A DNA stretch of 64,000 nucleotides, taken from NCBI RefSeq assembly GCF_900100955.1, contig NZ_FNCC01000020.1, forward strand, positions 62,001 through 126,000. Direction: 5' to 3'. This document shows positions 51,929-60,294 of this stretch, in pieces; positions within the stretch are counted from its first letter, which is position 1; each line of letters opens with the position of its first letter. The notes under the pieces were generated by a model. That model saw only the letters and a program-made list of their open reading frames with translations, was not told the origin of the DNA and ran no database searches. The position numbers were made by a program, and so were the translations under genes. This DNA is from Lentzea fradiae. Its GTDB lineage: Bacteria > Actinomycetota > Actinomycetes > Mycobacteriales > Pseudonocardiaceae.

Positions 51929-53272
51929 ATGAGCGACCTGTTGAGGCTGGCCACGGCGGGCAGCGTGGACGACGGCAAGTCCACGCTCGTCGGCAGGCTG
52001 CTCTACGACACCAAGTCCGTGCTCGCCGACACGCTCGACGCCGTGCACCGCGCGAGCGCCGACCGCGGGCTCTCGACGCCGGACCTGTCGCTGCTCGTCG
52101 ACGGCCTGCGGTCGGAGCGGGAGCAGGGCATCACGATCGACGTGGCGTACCGGTACTTCGCGACGCCCAAGCGGTCGTTCGTGCTCGCGGACACCCCCGG
52201 ACACGTGCAGTACACCCGCAACACGGTGACGGGCGCCTCCACCGCCCAGCTCGCCGTCCTGCTCGTCGACGCGCGCAAGGGCGTGATCGAGCAGACCCGC
52301 CGCCACGCGGCCGTGCTCGCGCTGCTGGGTGTGCCGCGGCTCGTGCTCGCGGTCAACAAGATCGACCTGGTCGACTACGACGAGGTGACGTTCTCCCGCA
52401 TCGCCAAGGAGTTCACCGCGCACGCCACGGCACTCGGCTACACCGAGGACGCGGTCGTCCAGATCCCGGTGAGCGCGCTGGCGGGCGACAACGTCGTGGA
52501 GAAGTCGGACAGGACGCCCTGGTACTCCGGCCCGACGCTGCTGGAGCACCTGGAGACCGTGCCGGTCGAGCCCGACCCGCACGACGCGCCCTTCCGGTTC
52601 CCCGTGCAGTACGTGATCCGCCCGCGCACCGCCGAGCACCTCGACTACCGGGGCTACGCCGGTCTGGTCGCGGCGGGCACGGTCAAGCCGGGCGACGAGG
52701 TCGTGGTGCTGCCCTCCGGCCGTCGCTCGACGGTCACGAAGATCGACACGGCGGACGGCGAACTGGCGGAGGCGGCGGCCGGCCAGTCCGTGACGCTGCT
52801 GCTGGCCGACGACATCGACATCTCCCGCGGCGACCTGATCTCGGTGGCGGGCAACGAACCCGTCGTCACCGACGAGCTGGACGCCACCCTGTGCTGGCTC
52901 GCGGAGAAGCCTCTGCGACCCGGCGCCCGAGTCCTCGTCAAGCACGGCACGCGCACCGTGCAGGCGATGGTCACCGACCTGCGCGACCGCTTCGACGAGC
53001 AGCGGCTGTCCAGTGTGGACAGCCCGGCCTCGCTGGAGCTCAACGAGATCGGCCGAGTGGCTCTGCGCCTGGCAGAGCCCGTGCCGCTGGACGACTACAG
53101 CTTCAGCCGGCGCACCGGGTCCTTCCTGGTGATCGACGCGAGCGACGGTTCGACGCTCGCCGCCGGACTGGTCGGGGCTCCACTGCCGTTGCCGGACAAC
53201 GGCGTGGAGAGCTGTACCGGGGGCGGAACCGCCGCCCCGGACTCGCACGCCCTCGTCTCCCCCGGTCCCTGA
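51929..53272 (+). CDS. cysN: sulfate adenylyltransferase subunit 1 (GTPase)
   Basis: 447 aa. GTPase motifs: GSVDDGKSTL (G1), ITIDVAYRYF (G2), DTPGHVQYT (G3), NKID (G4), followed by two beta-barrel domains. The protein ends after the third domain without a fused CysC APS-kinase domain, consistent with the APS-type CysH. The final ~15 residues are a variable tail. GTP hydrolysis by CysN drives APS formation by CysD. Confidence 0.95.
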   Translation: MSDLLRLATAGSVDDGKSTLVGRLLYDTKSVLADTLDAVHRASADRGLSTPDLSLLVDGLRSEREQGITIDVAYRYFATPKRSFVLADTPGHVQYTRNTVTGASTAQLAVLLVDARKGVIEQTRRHAAVLALLGVPRLVLAVNKIDLVDYDEVTFSRIAKEFTAHATALGYTEDAVVQIPVSALAGDNVVEKSDRTPWYSGPTLLEHLETVPVEPDPHDAPFRFPVQYVIRPRTAEHLDYRGYAGLVAAGTVKPGDEVVVLPSGRRSTVTKIDTADGELAEAAAGQSVTLLLADDIDISRGDLISVAGNEPVVTDELDATLCWLAEKPLRPGARVLVKHGTRTVQAMVTDLRDRFDEQRLSSVDSPASLELNEIGRVALRLAEPVPLDDYSFSRRTGSFLVIDASDGSTLAAGLVGAPLPLPDNGVESCTGGGTAAPDSHALVSPGP

Positions 53273-53286
53273 AAGGCCACTTCGCC

Positions 53287-54342
53287 GTGAACCTCAAGTC
53301 CGCCATCGCCGTCGCTTTAGTCTCCCTGACCGCGCTGTCCGCCTGCAGCCGCGCCGACAGCACCGACACCGCCTCCGCTCCTTCCGAGTCCAAGGGCGCC
53401 GCCGCCGAGGTCCGCCTCGGGTACTTCCCGAACGTCACCCACGCCGCCGCGCTGATCGGCGTCGAGAACGGCCTGTTCGCGAAGGAGCTCGGTGACACCA
53501 AGCTGACGACGCAGACGTTCAACGCGGGTCCCGACGAGGTCAACGCCCTGCTGGGCGAGTCCCTCGACATCGGCTTCATCGGGTCCGGCCCCGCCATCAA
53601 CGCCTACGCCAAGTCCAAGGGCGAGGCCGTGCGGCTGGTCGCCGGCGCGACGTCCGGTGGCGCCCAGCTCGTCGTGAAGCCCGAGATCAACTCGATCGAG
53701 GACCTCAAGGGCAAGGTCGTCGCCACGCCGCAGCTCGCGAACACCCAGGACGTGTCGCTGAAGAAGTACCTGGCGGAGAAGAACCTCACCGGCCAGATCA
53801 CCGTGCAGAACGTCGAGAACGCGCAGACGCTCGACCTGTTCAAGAAGGGCGACATCCAGGCCGCCTGGGTGCCGCAGCCGTGGTCGGCGCGCATCATCGA
53901 GGAAGCGGGCGCGAAGGTCCTGATCGACGAGAAGACGCTGTGGGAGGGCGGGGCGTTCCCGACCACCGTCGTCATCGTGCGGACGAAGTTCCTGCAGGAG
54001 CACCCGGAGACCGTCGAGGCGGTCCTGAAGGGGCACGTCGCCGCGACCGAGTGGGCGAAGGCCAACTCCGACGAGGCCAAGAAGACGGTCAACGCCGCGC
54101 TGGAGAAGCTCACGTCCAAGAAGCTCGGCGACAAGATCCTCGACGCCGCGTGGGACAACATCGAGCTCACCACGGACCCGCAGGCCAGGCACTTCCCGCA
54201 GCTCGCGAAGGACGCCGTGACGGCGGGCGTGGCCAAGGAGGCCGCCGAGGTCGCCGGGTACGCCGACTTCACGCTGCTGAACAAGGTCCTGCAGGCGCAG
54301 GGCAAGACGCAGGTGCAAGCAGCCGGGCTGGACAAGAAGTAA
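53287..54342 (+). CDS. ssuA: sulfonate ABC transporter substrate-binding lipoprotein
   Basis: 351 aa from GTG 53287, 14 bases after cysN. The lipobox is LSAC, cleaved before Cys at about residue 19. The mature protein matches the SsuA/NMT1 fold: VRLGYFPNVTHAAALIGVENGLF, LLGESLDIGFIGSGPAINAYAKSKG, VVATPQLANTQDV, QAAWVPQPWSARI. It binds aliphatic sulfonates or taurine; sulfate is less likely. Upstream open frame belongs to the cysN shadow. Confidence 0.9.
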   Translation: MNLKSAIAVALVSLTALSACSRADSTDTASAPSESKGAAAEVRLGYFPNVTHAAALIGVENGLFAKELGDTKLTTQTFNAGPDEVNALLGESLDIGFIGSGPAINAYAKSKGEAVRLVAGATSGGAQLVVKPEINSIEDLKGKVVATPQLANTQDVSLKKYLAEKNLTGQITVQNVENAQTLDLFKKGDIQAAWVPQPWSARIIEEAGAKVLIDEKTLWEGGAFPTTVVIVRTKFLQEHPETVEAVLKGHVAATEWAKANSDEAKKTVNAALEKLTSKKLGDKILDAAWDNIELTTDPQARHFPQLAKDAVTAGVAKEAAEVAGYADFTLLNKVLQAQGKTQVQAAGLDKK

Positions 54343-54362
54343 CTCGCCGAGGGGACACGGAC

Positions 54363-55148
54363 ATGACCGCCACGCTCGAGACCACTGCTTTGTCCACTGT
54401 GGATACTGCCGTCGAACTGGCCGGAATCCGCAAGGTGTTCGGCCACAGCGGCTCGGCCGTGGTGGCGCTCGACGGCGTCGACCTGTTGGTCAAGCCGGGT
54501 GAGTTCGTGTGCCTGCTCGGCGCGTCGGGCTGCGGCAAGAGCACGCTGCTGAACATCGTCGCCGGCCTCGACGCCGCGACGTCGGGCGAGCTGCGGATCA
54601 ACACCTCGCGCCCGGCCGTGATGTTCCAGGAGCCCGCGCTCATGCCGTGGCTCACCGCCGCCCGCAACGTCGAGCTGGCACTGCGCTTCGCCGGTGTCGG
54701 CCGGCTGGCGCGGCGGCGGCGCGCACTGGAGCTGCTGGACCTCGTGCGTCTCGGTGACGCCGCGGACAAGCGTCCGCACGAGCTGTCCGGCGGCATGCGC
54801 CAGCGCGTGGCGCTGGCCCGCGCGCTGGCGTCCACCACCGTCTCCGCGGACGGCGCTCCCGCCCTGCTGCTGATGGACGAGCCGTTCGCGGCACTCGACG
54901 CCATCACGCGTGACGTGCTGCAAAGCGAGCTGCTGCGCGTCTGGGAGACCACGAACACCGCGATCATCTTCGTGACGCACGACGTGCGCGAGGCCGTGCG
55001 CCTCGGCCAGCGCGTCGTGCTGCTGTCCTCCCGTCCCGGCCGTGTCGTGCGCGAGTGGGACGTGACGTCGCCCGAGAACGGCAACGACGAGGTCGTCGAC
55101 GAGATCAACACCCATCTGCGAGAGGTCATCAGTGGCCACGCCTCCTGA
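54363..55148 (+). CDS. ssuB: sulfonate ABC transporter ATPase
   Basis: 261 aa from ATG 54363. Walker A is GASGCGKSTLL, the signature LSGGMRQRVALARAL, Walker B ALLLMDEPFAALD and the switch THDVREAVRLGQ. The SsuB/TauB-type VMFQEPALMPWLTA is present. It powers import through SsuC. Its end overlaps ssuC by 17 bases. Confidence 0.95.
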   Translation: MTATLETTALSTVDTAVELAGIRKVFGHSGSAVVALDGVDLLVKPGEFVCLLGASGCGKSTLLNIVAGLDAATSGELRINTSRPAVMFQEPALMPWLTAARNVELALRFAGVGRLARRRRALELLDLVRLGDAADKRPHELSGGMRQRVALARALASTTVSADGAPALLLMDEPFAALDAITRDVLQSELLRVWETTNTAIIFVTHDVREAVRLGQRVVLLSSRPGRVVREWDVTSPENGNDEVVDEINTHLREVISGHAS

Positions 55149-56004
55149 CACGCTCGACAAGGTCGGCGCCGGCCTCGACGCGCTGGACGCGCCCGTCGGG
55201 GCGCGGAAAGCACCGCTGTGGCAACGGTTCCTGAAGACCGGCGTGCCACCGATCATCGCCTTCGCCCTGCTGATCGGCGTGTGGCAGGCGCTGTGGGCCT
55301 CGGCGATCCTGCCGGAGTTCCAGCTGCCCGCCCCCGGCGACGTGTGGAACGAGCTGGTCCGCTCGATCTCCACCGGCGAGGCGTTCGGCATCCTGTGGAC
55401 GTCGCTGCACCGCGCGGTGCTCGGCTTCGCCGCGGCCGTCGTGATCGCCACGCCCCTGGGCCTGCTGATCGCGAAGGTGCGGGTGGTCCGCGCGGCCATC
55501 GGCTCGCTGCTGACCGGCCTGCAGTCGCTGCCGTCCGTCGCCTGGGTGCCGGCCGCGATCCTGTGGTTCGGCGTGACCCCGTCGACGATCTACTTCGTCG
55601 TGCTGATGGGTTCCGTGCCGTCGATCGCCAACGGCCTGGTCGCGGGCATCGACCAGGTCCCGCCGCTGCTCCCGCGCGTCGGCAGGGCACTGGGAGCGGG
55701 ACGGCTGGCCTCGGCCAGGCACATCCTGCTGCCCGCCGCCCTGCCCGGCTACCTGGCGGGCCTGAAGCAGGGCTGGGCGTTCTCGTGGCGGTCGCTGATG
55801 GCCGCGGAGATCATCGCGACGTCCCCTCAGCTCGGCACCGGCCTCGGCCAGTACCTGCACAACGGGTCGTCGCTCAACGACATCAACATGGTGATCGCGG
55901 CGATCTTCCTGATCCTCCTGGTCGGCATCGGCATCGAGCTGCTGCTGTTCCGCCCCCTGGAACGCGCGGTGCTCCGCGCCCGCGGCCTGACGGGTGCGCT
56001 GTGA
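55132..56004 (+). CDS. ssuC: sulfonate ABC transporter permease
   Basis: 290 aa from GTG 55132. A ~35-residue cytoplasmic start is followed by about six membrane segments (IIAFALLIGVWQALWASAI, VLGFAAAVVIATPLGLLI and others). The EAA loop is LLPAALPGYLAGLKQGWAFSWRSLM. Its stop overlaps the chelatase GTG. It forms the membrane channel of the SsuABC importer. Confidence 0.93.
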   Translation: MATPPDTLDKVGAGLDALDAPVGARKAPLWQRFLKTGVPPIIAFALLIGVWQALWASAILPEFQLPAPGDVWNELVRSISTGEAFGILWTSLHRAVLGFAAAVVIATPLGLLIAKVRVVRAAIGSLLTGLQSLPSVAWVPAAILWFGVTPSTIYFVVLMGSVPSIANGLVAGIDQVPPLLPRVGRALGAGRLASARHILLPAALPGYLAGLKQGWAFSWRSLMAAEIIATSPQLGTGLGQYLHNGSSLNDINMVIAAIFLILLVGIGIELLLFRPLERAVLRARGLTGAL

Positions 56005-56696
56005 TCCCGCTCGTCGCCGTCGCGCACGGCAGCCGCGACCCCCGCTCAGCCGCGTCGATCCACTCGCTGCTGGCGGTGGTCCGGTCCCTGCGCCCGGAAC
56101 TCGACGTGCGCGGGTGCTTCCTGGACCTGTGCGCCCCGCGCCTGACCGACGTGCTGCACGGCCCGTCCGTCGTCGTACCTCTGTTGCTGGGCAAGGCTTA
56201 TCACGCACGGGTGGACGTCCCCGCCGCCGTCGCCGAGTCGCGCGTACCCGCCGTCGTCACCCCGGTCCTGGGCCCCGACCCCCGGCTGGAGTCGGCCGCA
56301 CTGCGACGGCTGTCCGAGGCGGGCGTCGACTTCGACGACCGCTCGCTGGGCGTCGTCCTGGCCGGCGCCGGCTCGTCACACGCACCCGCCAACGAAGCCG
56401 TCGCCGCGGTCGCCCGGCGGTGGGCGCGGCAGTCCGCGTGGGCCGGGGTGGAGGCGGCTTTCGCTTCCATCGCCTCACCTTCCGTGCCCGAGGCCGTCGC
56501 CCGGTTGCGTGCCCGCGGGGCACGGCGGATCGCCGTGGCGTCGTGGTTCCTGGCGCCCGGGTTGTTGCCGGACAAGGTTTCGGCGGCGGCCGGGGACGCT
56601 CTGGTGGCGGCGCCGCTGGGAAACGACGTGGAGGTCGCCCAACTGGTGCTGGACCGGTACGACGAGGCGTTGGCGCGGCAGACGGTGGCGGCCTGA
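56001..56696 (+). CDS. sirohydrochlorin chelatase (CbiX/SirB family)
   Basis: 231 aa from GTG 56001, coupled to ssuC. It begins LVAVAHGSRDPRSAASI with the catalytic His10-type residue, then VVVPLLLGKAYHARVDVP, and a second half-repeat VVLAGAGSSHAPANEAV with VASWFLAPGLLPDKV. Two such halves are typical of the long CbiX form. It inserts Fe (sirohaem for sulfite reductase) or Co. Placement at the end of the sulfur operon favours iron insertion for Sir. Confidence 0.9.
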   Translation: MIPLVAVAHGSRDPRSAASIHSLLAVVRSLRPELDVRGCFLDLCAPRLTDVLHGPSVVVPLLLGKAYHARVDVPAAVAESRVPAVVTPVLGPDPRLESAALRRLSEAGVDFDDRSLGVVLAGAGSSHAPANEAVAAVARRWARQSAWAGVEAAFASIASPSVPEAVARLRARGARRIAVASWFLAPGLLPDKVSAAAGDALVAAPLGNDVEVAQLVLDRYDEALARQTVAA

Positions 56697-56770
56697 CCGT
56701 TCGGGTGGCCGCGAGTTCGTTCGCTGTCACCTGAACGAGAAGTGTCGGCGCTGCCTGCGATCCTGTTCGG

Positions 56771-57292
56771 ATGCACATGTTCGTCGACGAGTCGGAACGG
56801 GGCGGCTACCTCATGGCGGCCGTCCTGGTCACCCCCAGCGCGCTGCACACCACCCGCGCGCTGATGCAAAGCCTGCTGCTGCCCGGCTCCCGGCGCGTGC
56901 ACTTCAAGACCGAGAAGCCCTCGCGCCGCAAGCTGGTCGCCGACAGGCTGGCGTGCGGGGACTTCGTGGCGCACATCTACCTCGGCCGCGGCAAGAGCGA
57001 GCACGTCCGGTCGAAGCTGTTGCCGCTGCTGGTCGAGGACGCCCTCGGTCTCGGTGTCACGCGGCTGGTGCTCGACTCACGTGACCCCGTCGGCAACAGC
57101 CGCGACCGGCTCCTGATCGGCACCCGGACCAAGGCCCACGACGCCGGACTGGTGTACGAGCACATCCACTCGTCGGCGGAACCCGCGCTCTGGGTGAGTG
57201 ACGCGATCGCCTGGTGCCACGGCGCCGGGGGCGACTGGAAGCGGCGCGTCGCACCGGTCGTCGCCGCAGTGGCCGACCTGGGAACGGTCTAG
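56771..57292 (+). CDS. DUF3800-like protein (RNase H-like fold)
   Basis: 173 aa. It begins HMFVDESERGGYLMAAVLV, a D-E-S motif seen in DUF3800 proteins, with a middle GVTRLVLDSRD and the closing WVSDAIAWCHG. These acidic residues could form an RNase H-like metal site. DUF3800 proteins occur near mobile or defence-related genes, but the activity is unproven. Codon use does not differ noticeably from its neighbours. The gene is alone, 75 bases after the sulfur operon. Confidence 0.65.
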   Translation: MHMFVDESERGGYLMAAVLVTPSALHTTRALMQSLLLPGSRRVHFKTEKPSRRKLVADRLACGDFVAHIYLGRGKSEHVRSKLLPLLVEDALGLGVTRLVLDSRDPVGNSRDRLLIGTRTKAHDAGLVYEHIHSSAEPALWVSDAIAWCHGAGGDWKRRVAPVVAAVADLGTV

Positions 57293-57301
57293 AAAGCGCG
57301 A

Positions 57302-57338
57302 AGCCCAGGCAGCGACCGTCCGGACGCGCACCTGGGCT
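57302..57338 (+). terminator. weak terminator after the DUF3800-like gene
   Basis: AGCCCAGG (57302-57309) pairs with CCTGGGCT (57331-57338) across a 21-base loop, about 10 bases after the stop. The sequence then continues CACTTCCTCC; no strong U-tract. Confidence 0.45.
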
Positions 57339-57467
57339 CACTTCCTCCACCTAGCGGCAGAGGCTCTGCGAACAGCCTAACACAGCCGATCCCCACCGCC
57401 GCCACTTCGCGCCACCGCCACAAGATCGAGTGAACGCCGCCGTTCGGGCGATGTGAACTGTGAACCG

Positions 57468-57504
57468 TTGACGTGAAACCTACTCATGAGTAGTCAGGTG
57501 ACTA
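57468..57504 (+). promoter_or_regulatory. promoter with overlapping palindromes before the secreted protein gene
   Basis: TTGACG (57468-57473) is followed after 17 bases by TAGTCA (57491-57496), a possible -35/-10 pair. The perfect 14-bp palindrome CTACTCATGAGTAG (57480-57493) lies in the spacer, and TAGTCA-GG-TGACTA (57491-57504) overlaps the -10. Such placement suits a repressor that blocks RNA polymerase. The downstream gene starts at 57551. Confidence 0.5.
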
Positions 57505-57550
57505 CGCCGCGTGCTGGAAGTGTCCCTCGTCCACTCAACGGGGAGAGGCC

Positions 57551-58165
57551 ATGAAGCTAGCCGGATTTGCGTCGTTGCTCTTGGTACCCATGCTGCTGTT
57601 CGCCTCCAACGCCTCCGCGGCCGCACCGCAGACCGTCACCTACAAGCTCCGCGCCACGGCGGTCGGGCAGACGTCGGACTTCACCCTTGACCAAGGTGTC
57701 GACGCGTCGGCGCCGGCGAGTGTCGCCGCGGGTGGTGCGCTCACGGTCACCATCGACCCCGCGCCCAACACCATCCCGTCCGAGGCCGGTGGCCGCACGG
57801 TGCGGGAGATCAAGGGGCTCGCGCTGCGGCTGCCGGTGCCCGCGAACTCGACGTTCCGGTCGGCGAGCCTGTCCGGCGGGGCCGGGCTGGGTGGCACGCC
57901 GACGATCGCGTTGTCCGGTAGCGATGTCGTGCTGAGCGTGCCCGGTCCGATCCGGGGTGGTGCGAGCTTCGAGCTGCCGACGGTCACGATCAACCTCACG
58001 GCCGGCTCCGGCGGCGAGATCGCCACGAAGCTGGGCGGCACGAGCTACGACGCGCCCGGTCTCACCTTCACCGCCGTGGTCACGGTGATCGGCATCCCGA
58101 TCAACGCCGCCGCCAAGGGCTACCCGGACCCGAACCCCGTCCTCACGACCACGACCATCGGCTGA
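57551..58165 (+). CDS. secreted beta-rich protein of unknown function
   Basis: 204 aa with a Sec signal peptide (MKLAGFASLLLVPMLLFASNASA, cleavage near residue 23-24). The mature part is Gly/Thr/Ser-rich with regular strands (AVTYKLRATAV-like start, ALTVTIDPAPNTIPSEAGG, FELPTVTINLTAG). No catalytic motif and no cysteines are visible. Resembles small exported actinobacterial proteins of unknown function. GGGGAGAGG upstream is a good ribosome site. It is preceded by a likely regulated promoter. Confidence 0.75.
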   Translation: MKLAGFASLLLVPMLLFASNASAAAPQTVTYKLRATAVGQTSDFTLDQGVDASAPASVAAGGALTVTIDPAPNTIPSEAGGRTVREIKGLALRLPVPANSTFRSASLSGGAGLGGTPTIALSGSDVVLSVPGPIRGGASFELPTVTINLTAGSGGEIATKLGGTSYDAPGLTFTAVVTVIGIPINAAAKGYPDPNPVLTTTTIG

Positions 58166-58200
58166 CCGACGCCCACCCCTGCCGGGCATCGATCGGCACG

Positions 58201-58230
58201 TGCGCAGGTCCTCCGACCGGGACCTGCGCA
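58201..58230. terminator. bidirectional hairpin between convergent genes
   Basis: TGCGCAGGTCC (58201-58211) and its exact complement (58220-58230) form an 11-bp stem with an 8-base loop, 35 bases after the secreted-protein gene and 3 bases from the stop of the DJ-1/PfpI gene. Confidence 0.78.
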
Positions 58231-58233
58231 TCG

Positions 58234-58755
58234 TCAGTCCCGGACGCTCGCCACCAGGTTCCGGTACGCCTCGGGCTCCGCCAGCACCTCGCGGGCGAAC
58301 TCCAGAGCGCTCGCGCCACCCGCTGTGATCACGCCACGGTCGCGCACCACGCGTTCGTCGCGATAGAGCGCCGCGCCGCCGTACGGGCCGAGAGTCGCGG
58401 GGAAGTTCGACGTGTGGGCGACGTCGTCGAGCAGCCCTTCGGCGGCCAGGACCCTCGTCGCTCCGCAGATCGCCGCGATCGGTTTGCCCGCCGAACGGAA
58501 CTCGCGGGCGAGCGTGCCGAACACCGCGCGCGAGCTGCTCTCCCACCCGTCACCGCCCGGCAGCACGAGCATCGCGGCGTCCTCGAGCGACACTTCGGAG
58601 AGCGCCATGTCCGGCAGCATCCGCACGCCGCCGATGGTGCGGACCGGGTCGGTCGTGAGCCCTACGGTCCTCAGCTCGTAGCGGCCGGGCCGCTGCTGGA
58701 ACCGCTGCAAACTCACCTGCGCGGCCAAGGCCAAGTACACCACGGAGGAACTCAT
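58234..58755 (-). CDS. DJ-1/PfpI-family protein
   Basis: 173 aa from ATG 58755 (MSSSVVYLALAAQV); ATG 58797 is in frame but would overlap the divergent gene. The glutamine-amidotransferase-like fold shows AAMLVLPGGDGWE and the nucleophile elbow AAICGATRVLAAEG with its Cys, then GVITAGGASALEFAREV. Members include glyoxalase III, proteases and deglycases. A specific activity cannot be inferred. It is divergent from the enoyl-CoA hydratase gene. Confidence 0.88.
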   Translation of the reverse strand: MSSSVVYLALAAQVSLQRFQQRPGRYELRTVGLTTDPVRTIGGVRMLPDMALSEVSLEDAAMLVLPGGDGWESSSRAVFGTLAREFRSAGKPIAAICGATRVLAAEGLLDDVAHTSNFPATLGPYGGAALYRDERVVRDRGVITAGGASALEFAREVLAEPEAYRNLVASVRD

Positions 58756-58795
58756 CACAGCATCGTGGCGCAGAGCAGCGGTTAAGGTCAGCGAC

Positions 58796-59572
58796 ATGGC
58801 AGAAGAGCTGGTCCACTACGAGGTGCGGCGTGGCATCGCGACGATCACGCTGGACTCTCCCCGCAACCGCAACGCCCTGTCCGCGCAGCTGCGCCGGGAG
58901 CTCCGCGAGCACCTGACCGAGGCAGTGCGGGACGACCAGGTGCGCGTGGTCGTGCTGACCCACACGGGTCCCGTGTTCTGCTCCGGCATGGACCTCAAGG
59001 AGGCCACCGGGGCGAGTGCGGGAGACCAGGGCGTCAACGAGTTCCCCGCGATCCTCGAACAGCTCTGGACGAGCCCGAAGCCGGTCGTCGCCGCGCTCAA
59101 GGGCCCGGCCCGCGCGGGAGGCGTCGGCCTGGTCGCTGCCTGCGACATCGCCGTCGCCGCGAACGAGGCCACGTTCGCGTTCAGCGAGGTCAGGATCGGT
59201 GTCGTGCCCGCGATCATCTCGGTGACCGTGCTGCCCCGGCTGCTCCCCCGCCAGGCGCACGAGCTGTTCCTCACCGGCGAGTCGTTCGACGCGCAGCGCG
59301 CCGTGCGGATCGGCCTGCTCAACTCCGCGGTGCCGGTCGACGGCGTCGACGCCGAGGTGCGCCGCTACACGGACATGCTCGCGCTCGGCGGGCCGGTCGC
59401 GCTGGCCGCGACGAAGGAGATGCTGCGGCAGGAGCGGTCGGCGAACCTCGGGGAGGTCTTCGCGGACATGCTGAAGCTCTCCGCCCAGTACTTCGGCAGC
59501 GCCGAGGGCCAGGAAGGCATCACGGCGTTCGTGCAGAAGCGCAAGCCCTCGTGGGTGCCCACAGAGGACTGA
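58796..59572 (+). CDS. enoyl-CoA hydratase/isomerase family protein
   Basis: 258 aa from ATG 58796. The crotonase fold is marked by IATITLDSPRNRNALSAQL, VLTHTGPVFCSGMDLKEA (oxyanion hole), ALKGPARAGGVGLVAACDIAVAA and FAFSEVRIGVVPAIISVTVL. The second Glu of active hydratases is in FSEV, but the first is less clear. It probably acts in fatty-acid or amino-acid degradation. It lies 3 bases from the convergent barstar gene. Confidence 0.9.
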   Translation: MAEELVHYEVRRGIATITLDSPRNRNALSAQLRRELREHLTEAVRDDQVRVVVLTHTGPVFCSGMDLKEATGASAGDQGVNEFPAILEQLWTSPKPVVAALKGPARAGGVGLVAACDIAVAANEATFAFSEVRIGVVPAIISVTVLPRLLPRQAHELFLTGESFDAQRAVRIGLLNSAVPVDGVDAEVRRYTDMLALGGPVALAATKEMLRQERSANLGEVFADMLKLSAQYFGSAEGQEGITAFVQKRKPSWVPTED

Positions 59573-59575
59573 CGG

Positions 59576-59836
59576 TCACCTCTCGGTTCGCACGACCCGC
59601 ACGGGTCGCTCGGATCCGGCGGTGTGCTCGGCTGCGTCCCGCAGCACGTCCAGCACCGCCGGGTCCAGGCCGATCGGCACGACCAGCACGTACTCGCCCT
59701 CCGGCAGCCACGACAGGTCGGTGAGGCTGTCGTGCAGGGCGTCGAGGTTCTGCCCGAACCAGGACGGGAAGTCGAGGGCGCGCGCGATCGCGGCTATCGC
59801 CGCCTGCTTCTCGGTGACGAGGATGCGGCGCTTCAT
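59576..59836 (-). CDS. barstar-like RNase inhibitor
   Basis: 86 aa from ATG 59836, overlapping the RNase stop by 4 bases. The barstar core is ALDFPSWFGQNLDALHDSLTDL, where barstar has a similar W/Y-GxNLDALxDxLT pattern with acidic residues that fill the RNase active site. It protects the cytoplasm from the RNase. The co-translated order membrane peptide, RNase, barstar is explicit in the sequence. Confidence 0.9.
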   Translation of the reverse strand: MKRRILVTEKQAAIAAIARALDFPSWFGQNLDALHDSLTDLSWLPEGEYVLVVPIGLDPAVLDVLRDAAEHTAGSERPVRVVRTER

Positions 59837-60294
59837 TTCCGCACGTCCACGACCACGAACGACGAGTAGTGGTCGGCGGTGTAGAAGACTTCCTCCTCCG
59901 ACCCGGTGACGAGCCTGCGCGCGCCGCGGTCGCGGCTGCCGGGCGTCGGCACCGTGTACTCCTTGTAGTACCCGGAGCTCTTGGCGGGCAGCCGCTTCTC
60001 CCGGTTCTGGAACGTCACGCCGTCGTTGCGCGGGTGCGGGAACGGCCCGTTCGACTCGATCAGCTTCCACGTCTGCGCGGCCTCGGCGGGCAGCTTCGAC
60101 AGCGGCTCGACGGCCAGCCCGGACGCCTTCGCACCGGGCACGTCCGCCGCAGCGGCGGTGCCGCTGGTGACGGTGCTGCTGGTGACCGGGGGCGGGGTGC
60201 CGTCCGGCGGGGTCGTGTCCTTGACGAACCACCCGATGACGACAAGAGCGACGAGCCCGACCAGTGCGACGGTCAGGCGGCGACCAGGACTCAC
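59833..60294 (-). CDS. guanyl-specific ribonuclease (RNase Sa-like), membrane-anchored or secreted
   Basis: 153 aa from GTG 60294. A membrane segment (LTVALVGLVALVVIGWFV, about residues 7-24) is followed by a Pro/Thr-rich linker to about residue 58. The RNase domain matches RNase Sa: GPFPHPRNDGVTFQNREKRL and YYKEYTVPTPGSRDRGARR. E112, R123, R127 and H142 correspond to the catalytic Glu54, Arg65, Arg69 and His85. The Sa disulfide cysteines are missing. It overlaps the barstar gene downstream and the membrane-peptide gene upstream by 4 bases each. Confidence 0.92.
   Translation of the reverse strand: MSPGRRLTVALVGLVALVVIGWFVKDTTPPDGTPPPVTSSTVTSGTAAAADVPGAKASGLAVEPLSKLPAEAAQTWKLIESNGPFPHPRNDGVTFQNREKRLPAKSSGYYKEYTVPTPGSRDRGARRLVTGSEEEVFYTADHYSSFVVVDVRK

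Noticed and set aside
50873-53248. 791-codon minus-strand frame opposite cysD-cysN
   Set aside because: Longest antisense frame in the window, but low-complexity and without motifs, while cysD and cysN are clear on the plus strand.
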